Shown here piece by piece: positions 53,353-62,148 of a stretch of DNA of 64,000 nt. The position numbers and the translations under genes are program-made. The stretch is taken from the NCBI GenBank assembly GCA_963795485.1, contig CAWCIL010000008.1, forward strand, positions 186,001 through 250,000, written 5' to 3'. Under the pieces are notes generated by a model that was given only the letters and a program-made list of their open reading frames with translations, searched no databases and was not told where the DNA came from. Origin of the DNA: AP-15 sp963795485 (GTDB taxonomy: Bacteria; Pseudomonadota; Alphaproteobacteria; ATCC43930; CGMCC-115725). Each line of letters starts with the position of its first letter. The stretch's first letter is position 1.

Positions 53353-54525
53353 CTAGCCTCGTTGGCCGATCGCCGCGCCGAGAGCCGGCAGCATCGCCTC
53401 GGCGATGGCGGCGTTGCCTGCTTCGGAAAGATGATAGAGGTCGATGTAGACCGGCTTGGCCCAATCGTCAAACAGCGCCGAGAGATCGATCGTGTCGGCG
53501 GCCGCGGCGATCTCGCGGCAATCCCGGCGCGCGTCGAGGATCGCGGCGTAGAGCCGGCGGCGCGCCTGCGGGTCTCTGGTGTAGTCCCGGTCCCAGCGCT
53601 GCTCGTCGGCGGTCAGAACCCGCTTAGTCGCGAGCGCCGGCTGCCAAAAAAAGATTGGGCGAAACCCGTATTCGCGCGCCAGTGCTCGGATCAGCCGCAG
53701 ATTGGCGGCATAGGCGGCGATCACTTGGGCAGCAAGGGCGCCCGTGTCGACCCGCGACAGATCGGCCTCCCGCGCCGGCATCGGCCCGCGCAGCTCGAAC
53801 CCGGTCAATTGGCGCAGCCGGCGCAGGGTGCGTGGTGCGGCGGCGATCAGCGCCGCGGTCATCAGATCGCGCCGCCGGTCTGGGTGTAGGAGGTTGAATT
53901 CGGCCCGCCGCCGCGCCTCGTTGAACAGCCCGTCGGGCCGCCCGGTCTGCTCGGCGCAGGCCATCTCGTTGACTCCGTCGTAAAAGAGCGCGATGTCGAT
54001 CCGCTCGCCCCCTTTCAACAGCTGCTGCAGGGTGATCGCCTCTTGCGTGCTGTTGTGACCGAGCTGGCCCCAATTGGCGACCGCGGCCCGGTGCCCCAAT
54101 TCGCCGAGACGGCGGGCCAGCGCCGCCGGGATCGTGTATGCGTCGCGCGCGCCCATGCCCATCATCGTCGAGCCGCCAAAGCACAGGATACGGATCGCTG
54201 CGTCGTCGGCGCCGGCCTCGCCAGGGGTCGGTCGCAGCCCGCGCTCGTCGATCGTCACATAGTCGCCGCGGAACGGGCGCTGCCACCATTCGACATAGGG
54301 CGCCCAATCGACGCGGACGGCGCGGTGGAACTCGTCGAAATAGGCGGCCGACCATTGGGCGCCGGCATAGGCGTCGGCCGCGGCCGAGCGATCGGGCCGC
54401 GTCCCCCGGTGCCAGCGCAGCCAGCGGACGAGCCGCCGCCACCCGTCGACACCGAATTCGGTCAATAGCACAAGGACGAGCAACAGGCCCGCGACATGCC
54501 ACAGCGCCAGCAGAAAGCGCAGCAT
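53353..54525 (-). CDS. SGNH/GDSL hydrolase-family protein, membrane anchored
   Basis: A 390-residue protein. An N-terminal transmembrane helix (about residues 3-24: FLLALWHVAGLLLVLVLLTE) is followed by an extracytoplasmic SGNH domain: ILCFGGSTMMGMGARDAYTI (block I; GGST instead of GDS), NWGQLGHNSTQEAI (Gly and Asn oxyanion blocks) and IDLYHLSEAGNAAIAEAM (block V, Asp-x-x-His). It may be an esterase or acyl-transferring protein on exopolysaccharide or cell-wall sugars; substrate unknown. It is divergent from fahA, with 128 bases between starts, and is followed by a 41-residue membrane microprotein. The ATG at 54525 was chosen so that the transmembrane helix is N-terminal. Confidence 0.75.
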   Translation of the reverse strand: MLRFLLALWHVAGLLLVLVLLTEFGVDGWRRLVRWLRWHRGTRPDRSAAADAYAGAQWSAAYFDEFHRAVRVDWAPYVEWWQRPFRGDYVTIDERGLRPTPGEAGADDAAIRILCFGGSTMMGMGARDAYTIPAALARRLGELGHRAAVANWGQLGHNSTQEAITLQQLLKGGERIDIALFYDGVNEMACAEQTGRPDGLFNEARRRAEFNLLHPDRRRDLMTAALIAAAPRTLRRLRQLTGFELRGPMPAREADLSRVDTGALAAQVIAAYAANLRLIRALAREYGFRPIFFWQPALATKRVLTADEQRWDRDYTRDPQARRRLYAAILDARRDCREIAAAADTIDLSALFDDWAKPVYIDLYHLSEAGNAAIAEAMLPALGAAIGQRG

Positions 54526-54653
54526 CAGCCCCGGCTCTGCCGGAAATGGGCAATCTCGCGCGCCCCTGCTTCGGTCATTTGCGGCTCGCTTTCGGCAGCG
54601 GAATTGGAGGATGATCGGCGCGAACCGGGCCGGCGGACAAGGGGTGAGGAGCG

Positions 54654-55967
54654 ATGAGCGGGATCGACGAAACCCATGATCCAAGGCGGCAGAGCTGGGT
54701 CCCTTCGGCCAGGGGCCACGGCGAATTCCCGATCCAGAACCTGCCATTGAGTGTGTTCGCCCCGCCCGGGGACGGCGCGGCGGGGGGCGGGGTCGCGATC
54801 GGCGACATGATATTCGACCTCTCCGCGGCGCTCGAAGCGGGACTCTTTTCCGGCGATGTGCGAGAGGCGGCCGAAGCCGCCGCTGGCCCAACCCTGAACC
54901 CGCTGATGGCGCTCGGCTCGGGGCCGCGGCTGGCATTGCGCCGGCGGGTCTCGGCCGTGCTCGCCGCCGACAGCGACGAGCGGGCGAAGATCGAGGGGAT
55001 CGCGGCGCGGCTGCTGCACCCGGCCGCCCAATGCACGCTCCATCTGCCGGCGGCGATCGGCGAGTTCACCGATTTCTTCGCCGGCATCCATCATGCCACC
55101 AATGGCGGCAGGCGGCGCGACCCGAACAACCCGCTCGGCCCCAACTACAAATACGTACCCGTGGCCTATCACAGCCGCGCCTCCTCGGTGCGGCCGTCGG
55201 GCGTGCCGATCCGGCGCCCCAATGGCCAACGCAAGGCGCCGGACGAAGCAGCGCCGACTTTCGGCCCGTCGCAAAAGCTCGATTACGAGCTCGAGCTCGC
55301 AGTCTGGATCGGCCCCGGCAATGCCCAGGGCGAGCCGATCCCGATCGCCCAAGCCGGCGACCGCATCTTTGGGCTCGGGCTGGTCAACGACTGGTCGGCG
55401 CGCGACGTGCAGGGCTGGGAATCGCAGCCGCTAGGTCCGTTCCTCGGCAAGAATTTCGGCTCGACGGTGTCGCCGTGGATCGTGACCGCCGAGGCGTTGG
55501 CGCCGTTCCGCGTCGCCCAGCCGGCACGGCCCGAGGGCGACCCCCGGCCATTGCCCCATCTGTGGGACGATTCCGACCAGAGCGCCGGCGCCTTCGACAT
55601 CGAACTCGAAGCCTTTTTGCTGACCGAAGGGCTGCGGGCAAATGGGCTGCCGCCGCACCGCATGTCGGCCAGCAACACGACCGACCTCTACTGGACCCTG
55701 GCGCAATTGGTGGCGCACCATACCAGCGGCGGCTGTAACCTGCGCGCCGGCGACCTGTTCGGCACCGGCACGATTTCCGGCTCGACCCGCGAGGGCTACG
55801 GCAGCCTGATGGAATTGAGCGCCGATGGAACCCGACTGACGACGCTCGCTTCTGGGGAAACGCGGACCTTTGTCGAGAACGGCGACGAGGTGATCTTCCG
55901 CGCCCATTGCCGCCGCGCCGGCTACGCGCCGATCGGCTTTGGCGAGTGCCGCGCCCGCATCGTCTGA
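54654..55967 (+). CDS. fahA: fumarylacetoacetase
   Basis: A 437-residue FAH of the full-length type. The N-terminal SH3-like domain is followed by the catalytic domain with FTDFFAGIHHATNGG (catalytic histidine), YHSRASSVRPSG, KLDYELELAVWIG (metal-binding Glu residues), GLVNDWSARDVQGWES (metal Asp) and LFGTGTISGSTREGYGSLME. It splits fumarylacetoacetate to fumarate and acetoacetate, the last step of tyrosine degradation, complementing phhA upstream. GAGGAG precedes the ATG. Its last 48 bases have an imperfect second copy at 56659-56706. Confidence 0.92.
   Translation: MSGIDETHDPRRQSWVPSARGHGEFPIQNLPLSVFAPPGDGAAGGGVAIGDMIFDLSAALEAGLFSGDVREAAEAAAGPTLNPLMALGSGPRLALRRRVSAVLAADSDERAKIEGIAARLLHPAAQCTLHLPAAIGEFTDFFAGIHHATNGGRRRDPNNPLGPNYKYVPVAYHSRASSVRPSGVPIRRPNGQRKAPDEAAPTFGPSQKLDYELELAVWIGPGNAQGEPIPIAQAGDRIFGLGLVNDWSARDVQGWESQPLGPFLGKNFGSTVSPWIVTAEALAPFRVAQPARPEGDPRPLPHLWDDSDQSAGAFDIELEAFLLTEGLRANGLPPHRMSASNTTDLYWTLAQLVAHHTSGGCNLRAGDLFGTGTISGSTREGYGSLMELSADGTRLTTLASGETRTFVENGDEVIFRAHCRRAGYAPIGFGECRARIV
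55920..55954 (+). repeat. direct repeat, copy 1 (inside the fahA 3' end)
   Basis: A 35-base stretch encoding GYAPIGFGECR. It differs by one base from the second copy at 56659-56693. The two copies are 739 bases apart and flank the insert carrying the gene at 56228. Confidence 0.75.
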
Positions 55968-56171
55968 GAGCTGCGGCTGCATCTGCGACCGCGCGGGCAT
56001 TTCGAGTAGACTTCGGAGGGGGCTAAGTCGGGCATGAATCTTTGCCCGGCAGGCTTTCACCTGTCCGTTATCGGACAAAAGACATTCCAATTTCGGGGGT
56101 AGCCCATTGAAAACTGGCGCGGGCCGGTAGGCCAGAAACAGAAAAAAAGCTCTTCACGGGTCCTTGTTTCG

Positions 56172-56209
56172 CAGTTCAGTACGTCTATGTTCAATTCATT
56201 GCTGAACTG
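56172..56209. repeat. inverted repeat upstream of the insert gene
   Basis: CAGTTCAG (56172-56179) and CTGAACTG (56202-56209) are perfectly complementary with a 22-base loop. They end 18 bases before the ATG at 56228 in an AT-richer stretch. It may be an operator or a leader hairpin. The sequence from 55968 to here shows no other gene. Confidence 0.4.
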
Positions 56210-56227
56210 TATCGGAACAAATTTCGC

Positions 56228-56626
56228 ATGGCCCGAGTGTACGTGTTGAGGGAGGTACGTTCCGGGCATCCGGGAGGTTACCAGCTTTGCTTTCAATGGT
56301 GCCGGTTCGAACTGGATGACTGCACGCAGCACGGATTCCGCTTCATCTGGCGCAGGGAAAACGAGAGCCTAATGGCGGCACGCGGACAAACTCGCATTCC
56401 TACCATTGCCGAAGGGAAGCTCTTGATGGATCGAGCAGTTGCCGAAGGCTGGGGTGATCGGGACGGCGGTACGATGGAAGCTGCGGCCGTCGAGCTTGAG
56501 AAGCGCGGCTGTGGTGTTGACCTCGCCACCGGATATGTTGGCTGGCGGGATAGAGAAGCCGCGATCAATGGGCGCATGACTGCGGAGATGATCGAGTGGG
56601 AGCGGGTCATCCGAGAATGGTCGTGA
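56228..56626 (+). CDS. hypothetical protein carried between fahA-end repeats
   Basis: A 132-residue soluble protein. GFRFIWRRENESLMAARGQ, TRIPTIAEGKLLMDRAVAEGW and TAEMIEWERVIREWS are its ordered parts, with a helical C-terminal half. No family is recognised. Codon use and base composition are less GC-rich than in the neighbours. The gene lies between two copies of the fahA 3' end, so it looks like cargo of a small insertion. A later ATG at 56372 could be the true start. Confidence 0.5.
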   Translation: MARVYVLREVRSGHPGGYQLCFQWCRFELDDCTQHGFRFIWRRENESLMAARGQTRIPTIAEGKLLMDRAVAEGWGDRDGGTMEAAAVELEKRGCGVDLATGYVGWRDREAAINGRMTAEMIEWERVIREWS

Positions 56627-56658
56627 GGTAGAACGGTAGCCCGCTTCATCAAGCGATC

Positions 56659-56706
56659 GGCTACACGCCGATCGGCTTTGGCGAGTGCCGCGCGCGGATC
56701 GCCTGA
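56659..56706 (+). repeat. direct repeat, copy 2 (detached fahA 3' end)
   Basis: A second copy of the end of fahA, encoding GYTPIGFGECRARIA and a stop, without the rest of the gene. The first 35 bases differ from copy 1 by one base, and the last 13 bases have diverged more. It marks the right edge of an insert or a recombination scar. Confidence 0.75.
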
Positions 56707-56774
56707 GCGGGCACCGCAGCGGATCTGAGCGCTGCGGCGACGAGCGGTCGCTCAGAAACCGTAGATCGTATTCG

Positions 56775-57251
56775 CTACTGTCGCTCCGGTGCCTTTACCC
56801 GCCTGCGCGCTCCCGTTTCGAACTGAACGGCGGCGGCACAATCTGTCTCCGTCACGACACAAAGATCTCGCGCGGACAAAAAGAGCTGTTGCTCCAACCC
56901 CCAAAGGGGCGCGTAGTACCCATCAGCTATCGTCTGCGCCGCATTCTCACCAGCCGATCCGCGACGCCGAAGGATATCCTCGGCAGTAGCATACAAATTC
57001 CACATCTTGTAGGCGATGCCAATTCTCACGTAACTGTCGGGCGCGCTTCGGGCGGCATCCGTCACGCAGTCGATTTGTTTCGATATTTGATCGAAGGGGT
57101 ATTTGTCTGCGCATGCTCGGGCAATCTGGAAACCGCGGCGGATAGCGTTGGAACGATCGACGCTTTGACCGCTCGATCCGGTCGACCATGCCGTCGCTGC
57201 GATCGCGGCTACCACCACCGCCAAACGGATCACCTTGCTATTCCAGAGCAT
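56775..57251 (-). CDS. hypothetical secreted protein
   Basis: A 158-residue protein with a clear signal peptide: basic start MLWNSKVIRL, hydrophobic core AVVVAAIAATAWS, and probable cleavage near SSG. The mature part is helical with cysteines in ARACADKY, QIDCVTDA, RDLCVVTE and TDCAAAV, which could form two disulfides. No family is recognised. The codon use is lower in GC than the core genes, like the neighbouring insert. It is convergent with the fahA-end repeat region. Confidence 0.6.
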   Translation of the reverse strand: MLWNSKVIRLAVVVAAIAATAWSTGSSGQSVDRSNAIRRGFQIARACADKYPFDQISKQIDCVTDAARSAPDSYVRIGIAYKMWNLYATAEDILRRRGSAGENAAQTIADGYYAPLWGLEQQLFLSARDLCVVTETDCAAAVQFETGARRRVKAPERQ

Positions 57252-57320
57252 GCTTGAGCGTGTGATCTCTTATGGTAACAGGGATTAAACAGATAGTCCT
57301 ATCCCCATCCCCAACTGTTC

Positions 57321-57411
57321 GTCACCCCCGCAAAAACGCGGCCCAGGGGCCCCGGGCGCTGTGAACGGCTGCCCTGGGATCCCGCTTTCGCGACGCGTCC
57401 GCGGGCATGAC
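57321..57411. repeat. intergenic palindromic element
   Basis: A long imperfect inverted repeat. The left arm starts GTCACCCCCGC, then GCGGCCCAGGG; the right arm, read on the other strand, is GTCATGCCCGC, then GCGGGATCCCAGGG. This GTCAT..CCCGC..CCAGGG pattern is typical of dispersed intergenic palindromes of alphaproteobacteria. It lies downstream of livF (cluster 2), in a 242-base gap with no other feature. Confidence 0.6.
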
Positions 57412-57494
57412 AGGAAAAGGGGGCCACCAAGCGTCAAATTCATCGTCAGTGGGGCGATGCGCCTCACCGCGCTCGGCAGCCAAAGATCGCGATA

Positions 57495-58199
57495 CTACAG
57501 CGACAGCAGGCGATCGACGAGGGCCGGGTCGGCGCGCAACTCGGCAGCGGCGCCGGAAAAGCGGACTGTCCCCTTTTCGAGCACATAGATGCGATCGGCG
57601 AGCGCCAGCGCAAAATCGACGCGCTGCTCGGCCAACAGGATCGTCAGGCCCTGCGCCTTCAATTCGCCGACCTTGTCGCGCAGGGTATCGACAACCAGCG
57701 GGGCCAGCCCCTCAGACGGCTCGTCGAGCAGTAATAATTCAGGGTTGCCCATCAGGGTGCGGGCGATCGTCAGCATCTGCTGTTCGCCACCCGACAGAAA
57801 GCCGCCGGGCTGGTCGCGCCGCTCGCGCAGGATCGGAAACAATTCGCCGACCGCCTCGATCGTCCAGCGTCCCGGCCGGCGCGCGGCGCGGGCGCCGACC
57901 TCGAGATTCTCGCGCACCGTCAGCTCGGCAAAGATGCGGCGGTCCTCGGGGACAAAGCCGATCCCGGCGCGAGCCACCTTGTGCGGCGCCCAGCCGGCGA
58001 TGTCGCGCCCTTGCCACAAGACGCGGCCGGCGCCAGGCGGCGTCAGACCCATCACCGCGCGCATCGTTGTCGTCTTGCCGACGCCGTTGCGGCCCAAAAG
58101 CGAGACGCATTCGCCGGCCTCGATCGCGAGCGAGATGCCGAACAATGCCCGACTCAGGCCATAGGCCGCGTGGACCTCCTCGAGCGCCAGCAGCGGCAT
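57495..58199 (-). CDS. livF: branched-chain amino acid ABC transporter ATPase LivF (cluster 2)
   Basis: A 234-residue ABC ATPase: Walker A LGRNGVGKTT, the LivF-type GIGFVPEDRRIFAELTVREN, signature LSGGEQQML, Walker B ELLLLDEPSEGLAP, and LLAEQRVDFALALAD. It has the normal LivF length and start MPLLALEEVHAAYG. The ATG overlaps the livG stop. It is the last gene of the second Liv operon, which is complete and co-oriented, in contrast to the split first cluster. Confidence 0.88.
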   Translation of the reverse strand: MPLLALEEVHAAYGLSRALFGISLAIEAGECVSLLGRNGVGKTTTMRAVMGLTPPGAGRVLWQGRDIAGWAPHKVARAGIGFVPEDRRIFAELTVRENLEVGARAARRPGRWTIEAVGELFPILRERRDQPGGFLSGGEQQMLTIARTLMGNPELLLLDEPSEGLAPLVVDTLRDKVGELKAQGLTILLAEQRVDFALALADRIYVLEKGTVRFSGAAAELRADPALVDRLLSL

Positions 58200-58937
58200 C
58201 AGCGATGTTCGCCCAGATAGACGCGGCGCACCTCCGGATCGCCGCGCATTTCCGAGGGTGTTCCCTCGGCGAGCAGCCGGCCCTGATGCAGGACCGCGAT
58301 CTTCTCGGCGATCGCAAACACCACTTCCATGTCGTGTTCGGTGAACAACAAGGTCAAGCCGCGCTCGTCGGCGATTCGCCGCAGCAGGTCCATCGTCTCG
58401 TGAAGTCTCGCTGGCCGACATGCCGGCAGTCGGCTCGTCGAGCAGCAGCACCATCGGGTCGCTCGCCAGCGCAATGCCGAGCTCGAGCTGCTTTTGGTTG
58501 CCGTAGCTCAAGGTGCCGGCGACCGCTGAGGCTTCTCGGTCGAGACCGATCGAAGCCAGCAAATTCTCGGTATCATCACGGTAGAGATCTTCGGCATTCG
58601 ACCAGAAATTGCGCCCGCGGCCGCGATGGGCGAGAAAGGCGGCCTGCAAATTCGCGAACACCGACAGCCGGGCAAAGATATTGGCGCGCTGAAACGAGCG
58701 CCCGACGCCCATGCGGCAGATGCGATGCGGGGCAGCGCCGGTGATGTCGCGGCCGTCGAGCAGCACCTGCCCGCCATCCGGACGCAGATGACCGGTGATC
58801 AGGTTGAAGAACGTCGACTTGCCGGCGCCGTTCGGCCCGATCACCGCGGCGATCTGGCGGGTCGCGACGGTCAGGCTGACCCCGCCGACGGCGACGAAGC
58901 CGGCAAAGGATTTGCGCAATTCCCTGACTTCAAGCAT
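58199..58937 (-). pseudogene. livG: branched-chain amino acid ABC transporter ATPase LivG (cluster 2), frameshifted
   Basis: A LivG-type ATPase of about 245 residues when repaired. Walker A is GPNGAGKST, MGVGRSFQRANIF the LivG-specific segment, LSYGNQKQLELGIALASDP the signature, and MVLLLDEPTAGMSASET Walker B. After one extra base at about 58403 it continues with HETMDLLRRI, FTEHDMEVVF and LGEHR. Without this subunit the transporter would be dead while all five partners are intact, which favours a sequence error. Start and stop overlap livM and livF. Confidence 0.83.
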
Positions 58938-59922
58938 TGCGCGCGGCCAGCCACCGTCTGGCGAGCCGAAATCCGGCGACAATGCCGCCGAGGATCCCGC
59001 CGGGAAAGACGAACAGCAGCACCAGCAGCATGACGCCTAGCACGAACGGCCAATACTGGGTGTAGTCGGTGATCTGCTGATTGAGCCAAACGAGAGCCAG
59101 GGCCCCGACCGGCGGTCCCCAGAAATAGTCCATGCCGCCGAGGATCGTCATGATGATGACTTCCGCCGATTTCGACCAGAACACATAGTCGGCGAAGACG
59201 CCGCGGCTGAAGATGCCGTAGAGGGCGCCGGCGAGTCCGGCGAAAGCGCCGGCGACGACAAAGGCGGCGAGCTGGTAGGCGCGCACGTTGAGGCCGATAA
59301 AGGCGGCGCGCTCGGGGTTGTCGCGGATCGTCGTCAGCATGCGCCCGAACGGCGAGCGTACGATCCGGTGCAGCACTGCCAGCGAGACCGCTACCAGTAT
59401 CAGGGTGAGCATGTAAAACCGGGCGCCGATGCTGAGGTCGCCGAGGCCGGGGAGCGCCGACATCCAGTCGAGATTGGGATAAGGGATCTCGGGCAGTCCC
59501 TGGTCGCCGCCGGTCACCGCATTCCACTTGTAGGCGACAGCCCAAGCGATCTGCGAGAACGCGAGAGTTAGCATCGCGAAGTAGAGCTTAGTCAGGCGGA
59601 CGCAGAAATAGCCGGACACGAGCGCAAACGCGCCGGCGCCGATCCCGGCCGCCGGGAAGGCGACGACGAACGGCACCCCATAGGTCTTCATCAGGATGCC
59701 GCAGATATAGGCGCCGGCGCCGAAATAAGCGACATGGCCGAACGAGACGAGCCCGGTGGTGCCGAGCAACAGGTTGAGGCTGACCGCAAAGAGCGCGTCG
59801 ATCGCGATCTGCGCGGCGAGAAAGGTGTCATAGCGCGAGCCGAGCCACGGCACCGTGCAGGCCGCCAGAAAGACGATCAGGGTCCAGGGAATGCGGTCGG
59901 CGAGAGCGGAGCGACGGGTCAT
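58930..59922 (-). CDS. livM: branched-chain amino acid ABC transporter permease LivM (cluster 2)
   Basis: A 330-residue membrane protein with about ten helices: SLNLLLGTTGLVSFGHVAYF, AGAYICGILMKTYGVPF, TIRDNPERAAFIGLNVRAYQ and EVIIMTILGGMDYFWGPPVG are LivM signatures. The ATG at 59922 overlaps the livH stop by four bases. The C-terminus RLARRWLAARNA overlaps the livG start by eight bases. It works with LivH as the translocation channel. Confidence 0.88.
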   Translation of the reverse strand: MTRRSALADRIPWTLIVFLAACTVPWLGSRYDTFLAAQIAIDALFAVSLNLLLGTTGLVSFGHVAYFGAGAYICGILMKTYGVPFVVAFPAAGIGAGAFALVSGYFCVRLTKLYFAMLTLAFSQIAWAVAYKWNAVTGGDQGLPEIPYPNLDWMSALPGLGDLSIGARFYMLTLILVAVSLAVLHRIVRSPFGRMLTTIRDNPERAAFIGLNVRAYQLAAFVVAGAFAGLAGALYGIFSRGVFADYVFWSKSAEVIIMTILGGMDYFWGPPVGALALVWLNQQITDYTQYWPFVLGVMLLVLLFVFPGGILGGIVAGFRLARRWLAARNA

Positions 59923-60800
59923 CGAAGCGGCCGGCCGAAGAGGCCCCACGGGCGGATGACGAGGATCACCGCCATCAGCGCATAGACCGAAAACAGCGAG
60001 AAGCCGGGAAAGATCAGGATGCCGAAGGCCAGCACCTGGCCGTAGATCACCGAGCCCCAAAAGGTGCCCCAAATCGAGCCCATCCCGCCGATCACAACGA
60101 CGATAAAAGCCTGGACGATGATCAGCACGTCCATTCCCGGCACGATGCTCTCGATCGGCGTCACCAGCGCTCCCGAGAGACCGGCGAGAAACGCGCTGAC
60201 CACGAACATGCCGGTATAGATCGTGCCGACATTGGCGCCGAGCGCGTCAAGCATCTCGCGGTCCATCTGGGCCGCCCGGACCATCCGGCCGGCGCCGGTG
60301 CGGTTCAGCAACAGCCATCCGGCGAAGGCGATCGCCGGACCGATCGCGATCATGAACAGGCTGTAGAGCGGCTGCGTCGTGCCGAAGATCTGGACGCTGC
60401 CGCGCAGCGCCGGCGGGCCGTTGACCGAGAGCTGGTCGACGCCCCAGATGAATTTGGCGGCGTCGCCCAGGATCAGCACCAGCGCGTAGGTGAACAGCAG
60501 CTGATAGAGCTCTTCGCGGCCGTAAAGCGAACGAAAGAACAGCCGCTCGACAACGGCGCCCAAAATGCCGATGCCGATCCCGGCAAACAGCGCCGCTATC
60601 CAGAACTCGCCGCCCAACGGGTGCACCCACTGCACCGCCTGCCAAGCGAGGTAAGCGCCGAGCATATAGAACGAACCATGGGCGAAGTTGATCACCCGCA
60701 TGACGCCAAAGACGAGCGACAGGCCCGAGGCGATCAGAAACAGGAACATCGCGGTGGTCAGGCCGCCCATGAACTGGCTGAACAGGAACGACGCCGACAC
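59919..60800 (-). CDS. livH: branched-chain amino acid ABC transporter permease LivH (cluster 2)
   Basis: A 293-residue membrane protein with about eight helices: LIASGLSLVFGVMRVINFAH, GSFYMLGAYLAW, LIIVQAFIVVVIGGMGSIWG and VILVIRPWGLFGRPLR are typical of LivH. It starts with GTG. Its upstream neighbour is the substrate-binding protein, 77 bases away in the same orientation. Confidence 0.88.
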   Translation of the reverse strand: MSASFLFSQFMGGLTTAMFLFLIASGLSLVFGVMRVINFAHGSFYMLGAYLAWQAVQWVHPLGGEFWIAALFAGIGIGILGAVVERLFFRSLYGREELYQLLFTYALVLILGDAAKFIWGVDQLSVNGPPALRGSVQIFGTTQPLYSLFMIAIGPAIAFAGWLLLNRTGAGRMVRAAQMDREMLDALGANVGTIYTGMFVVSAFLAGLSGALVTPIESIVPGMDVLIIVQAFIVVVIGGMGSIWGTFWGSVIYGQVLAFGILIFPGFSLFSVYALMAVILVIRPWGLFGRPLR

Positions 60801-60877
60801 CCGCGGTCAATCTCCCAAGGTTCTCGCCGCCCCGCGCTCGGGCATCAGCCGCCCGGTACTGCGGCCCTAGGCGGTCG

Positions 60878-62075
60878 TCAATTGGTTTCCGTTGTCGGCG
60901 GCAACAACTCTGGAATTTTCATGATGGAAAACGGATAGGCCGCGTCCTTGACCATGACGCCCCAATATTCCGGGGCGAAGGTTTCGTGGGATTTGACGCT
61001 GAACGTCCGCTTTCCGACCGGGGTATCAAACGTCAGGCCCTGCAATGCCTTCGACACCGCCAGCGATTTCGTGCTGTCGGCTTTCTTGATGCCGGCGGCC
61101 AACGCCTCGATCGACTGGTAGCCGACGATCGACCAGCCGGAAGCGTATTTCGCATGGGTGAACGCCTTCAGATCGGCGATGAACTTTTTGTGGGCGGGCG
61201 GCTCGTTGCCGACCCAGATGACCGGATCGTAGCTGTCGCCGATGATGCCATAGGGATAATCGGTGCCGAGCGCCTGCGCCTCGTCGGTGGTGCCGACCTC
61301 GGCGCCGTCGACCAGGCGATTGTCGATCGCCTTGAAGTAGCCGAGCGGCTCTGCTTCCTTGGTGAAGGTGACGAAATCGCCGGCGAACAGCGAGCAATAG
61401 ATCGCATCGGGCTTCTTGCCCATCTGCGCGGTGATGAATGAGGTGAAATCGGGCTCGCCCAGTTTCGGCCACTCCTCATCGACGATCTTGATGTCGGGGC
61501 GGATCTTTTTGAGCGCCTTGATAAAAGCGTCGATCGAAGTCGTGCCCATAGGCGTAATCGGGCGCGATCGTCGCCACTGTCTTGACGGTTTTGTAGCGCG
61601 ACATTTCGGTCGCGCCGGCCAGCCCCTCGACATCGGTATTTGAGGAGATGCGGAAAATGTAGGGGTGGATGTGCGCCGGATCGGTCAGGATCGTGCTCTT
61701 CGCCGTCGGCGCGATGAACAGGATCTGGTTTTCCTTGGCGACGGTCGATACCGCCGGCGCCTCGGCCGAGGTCAGGGTGCCGACCAGGAAATCAACATTG
61801 TCTTTGATGATCAGCTCGCGGGCGAGGCGCACCGCCTCATCGGCGTTTGCCTTGCTGTCGCGCGGCAGGATTTCGAGCTGGCGCCCAAGCAAGCCGCCCT
61901 GGGCGTTGATCTGGGCGGCGGCCAACTGGGCGCCTTTCAGCACCGGAACGCCATAGACTGCGGTTGGGCCCGACAGAGGGATCGGGAACCCGATCTTAAT
62001 CGTCTCCGCCGCCCACGCCGCCGGGGCGAACATGATGCCAGCACAACTCAGCGCCAGAATATGACGGCGGAACAT
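60878..62075 (-). pseudogene. Liv-type ABC transporter substrate-binding protein (cluster 2), frameshifted
   Basis: A type I periplasmic binding protein of about 398 residues when repaired. The signal peptide MFRRHILALSCAGIMFAPAA ends near WAAE, and the mature start is TIKIGFPIPLSGPTAVYG, with AQINAQGGLLGRQLEILPRD and DFLVGTLTSAEAPAVSTVA. After one extra base at about 61541 it continues TSIDAFIKALKKIRPDIKIV, AQMGKKPDAIYCSLFAGDF and SLAVSKALQGLTFDTPVG. GGGAGG lies seven bases before the ATG. It heads the operon SBP-livH-livM-livG-livF. Ligand unknown. Confidence 0.83.
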
Positions 62076-62148
62076 CTCGCGGCCTCCCATTCCTGATCGA
62101 GTGTTATGGTTTTGCCGTCGGCCATATGGTTGGAGCCACCGGCCCCTG

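Noticed and set aside
56057..56332. 91-codon minus-strand frame opposite the insert gene
   Set aside because: It overlaps the 56228 gene, has no ribosome site and an unlikely composition for this genome (Phe- and Asn-rich). The plus-strand frame is more protein-like.
8367..62075. Programmed ribosomal frameshifting as explanation for the broken genes
   Set aside because: The sites share no slippery heptamer or common motif, and they affect unrelated families not known to use frameshifting.
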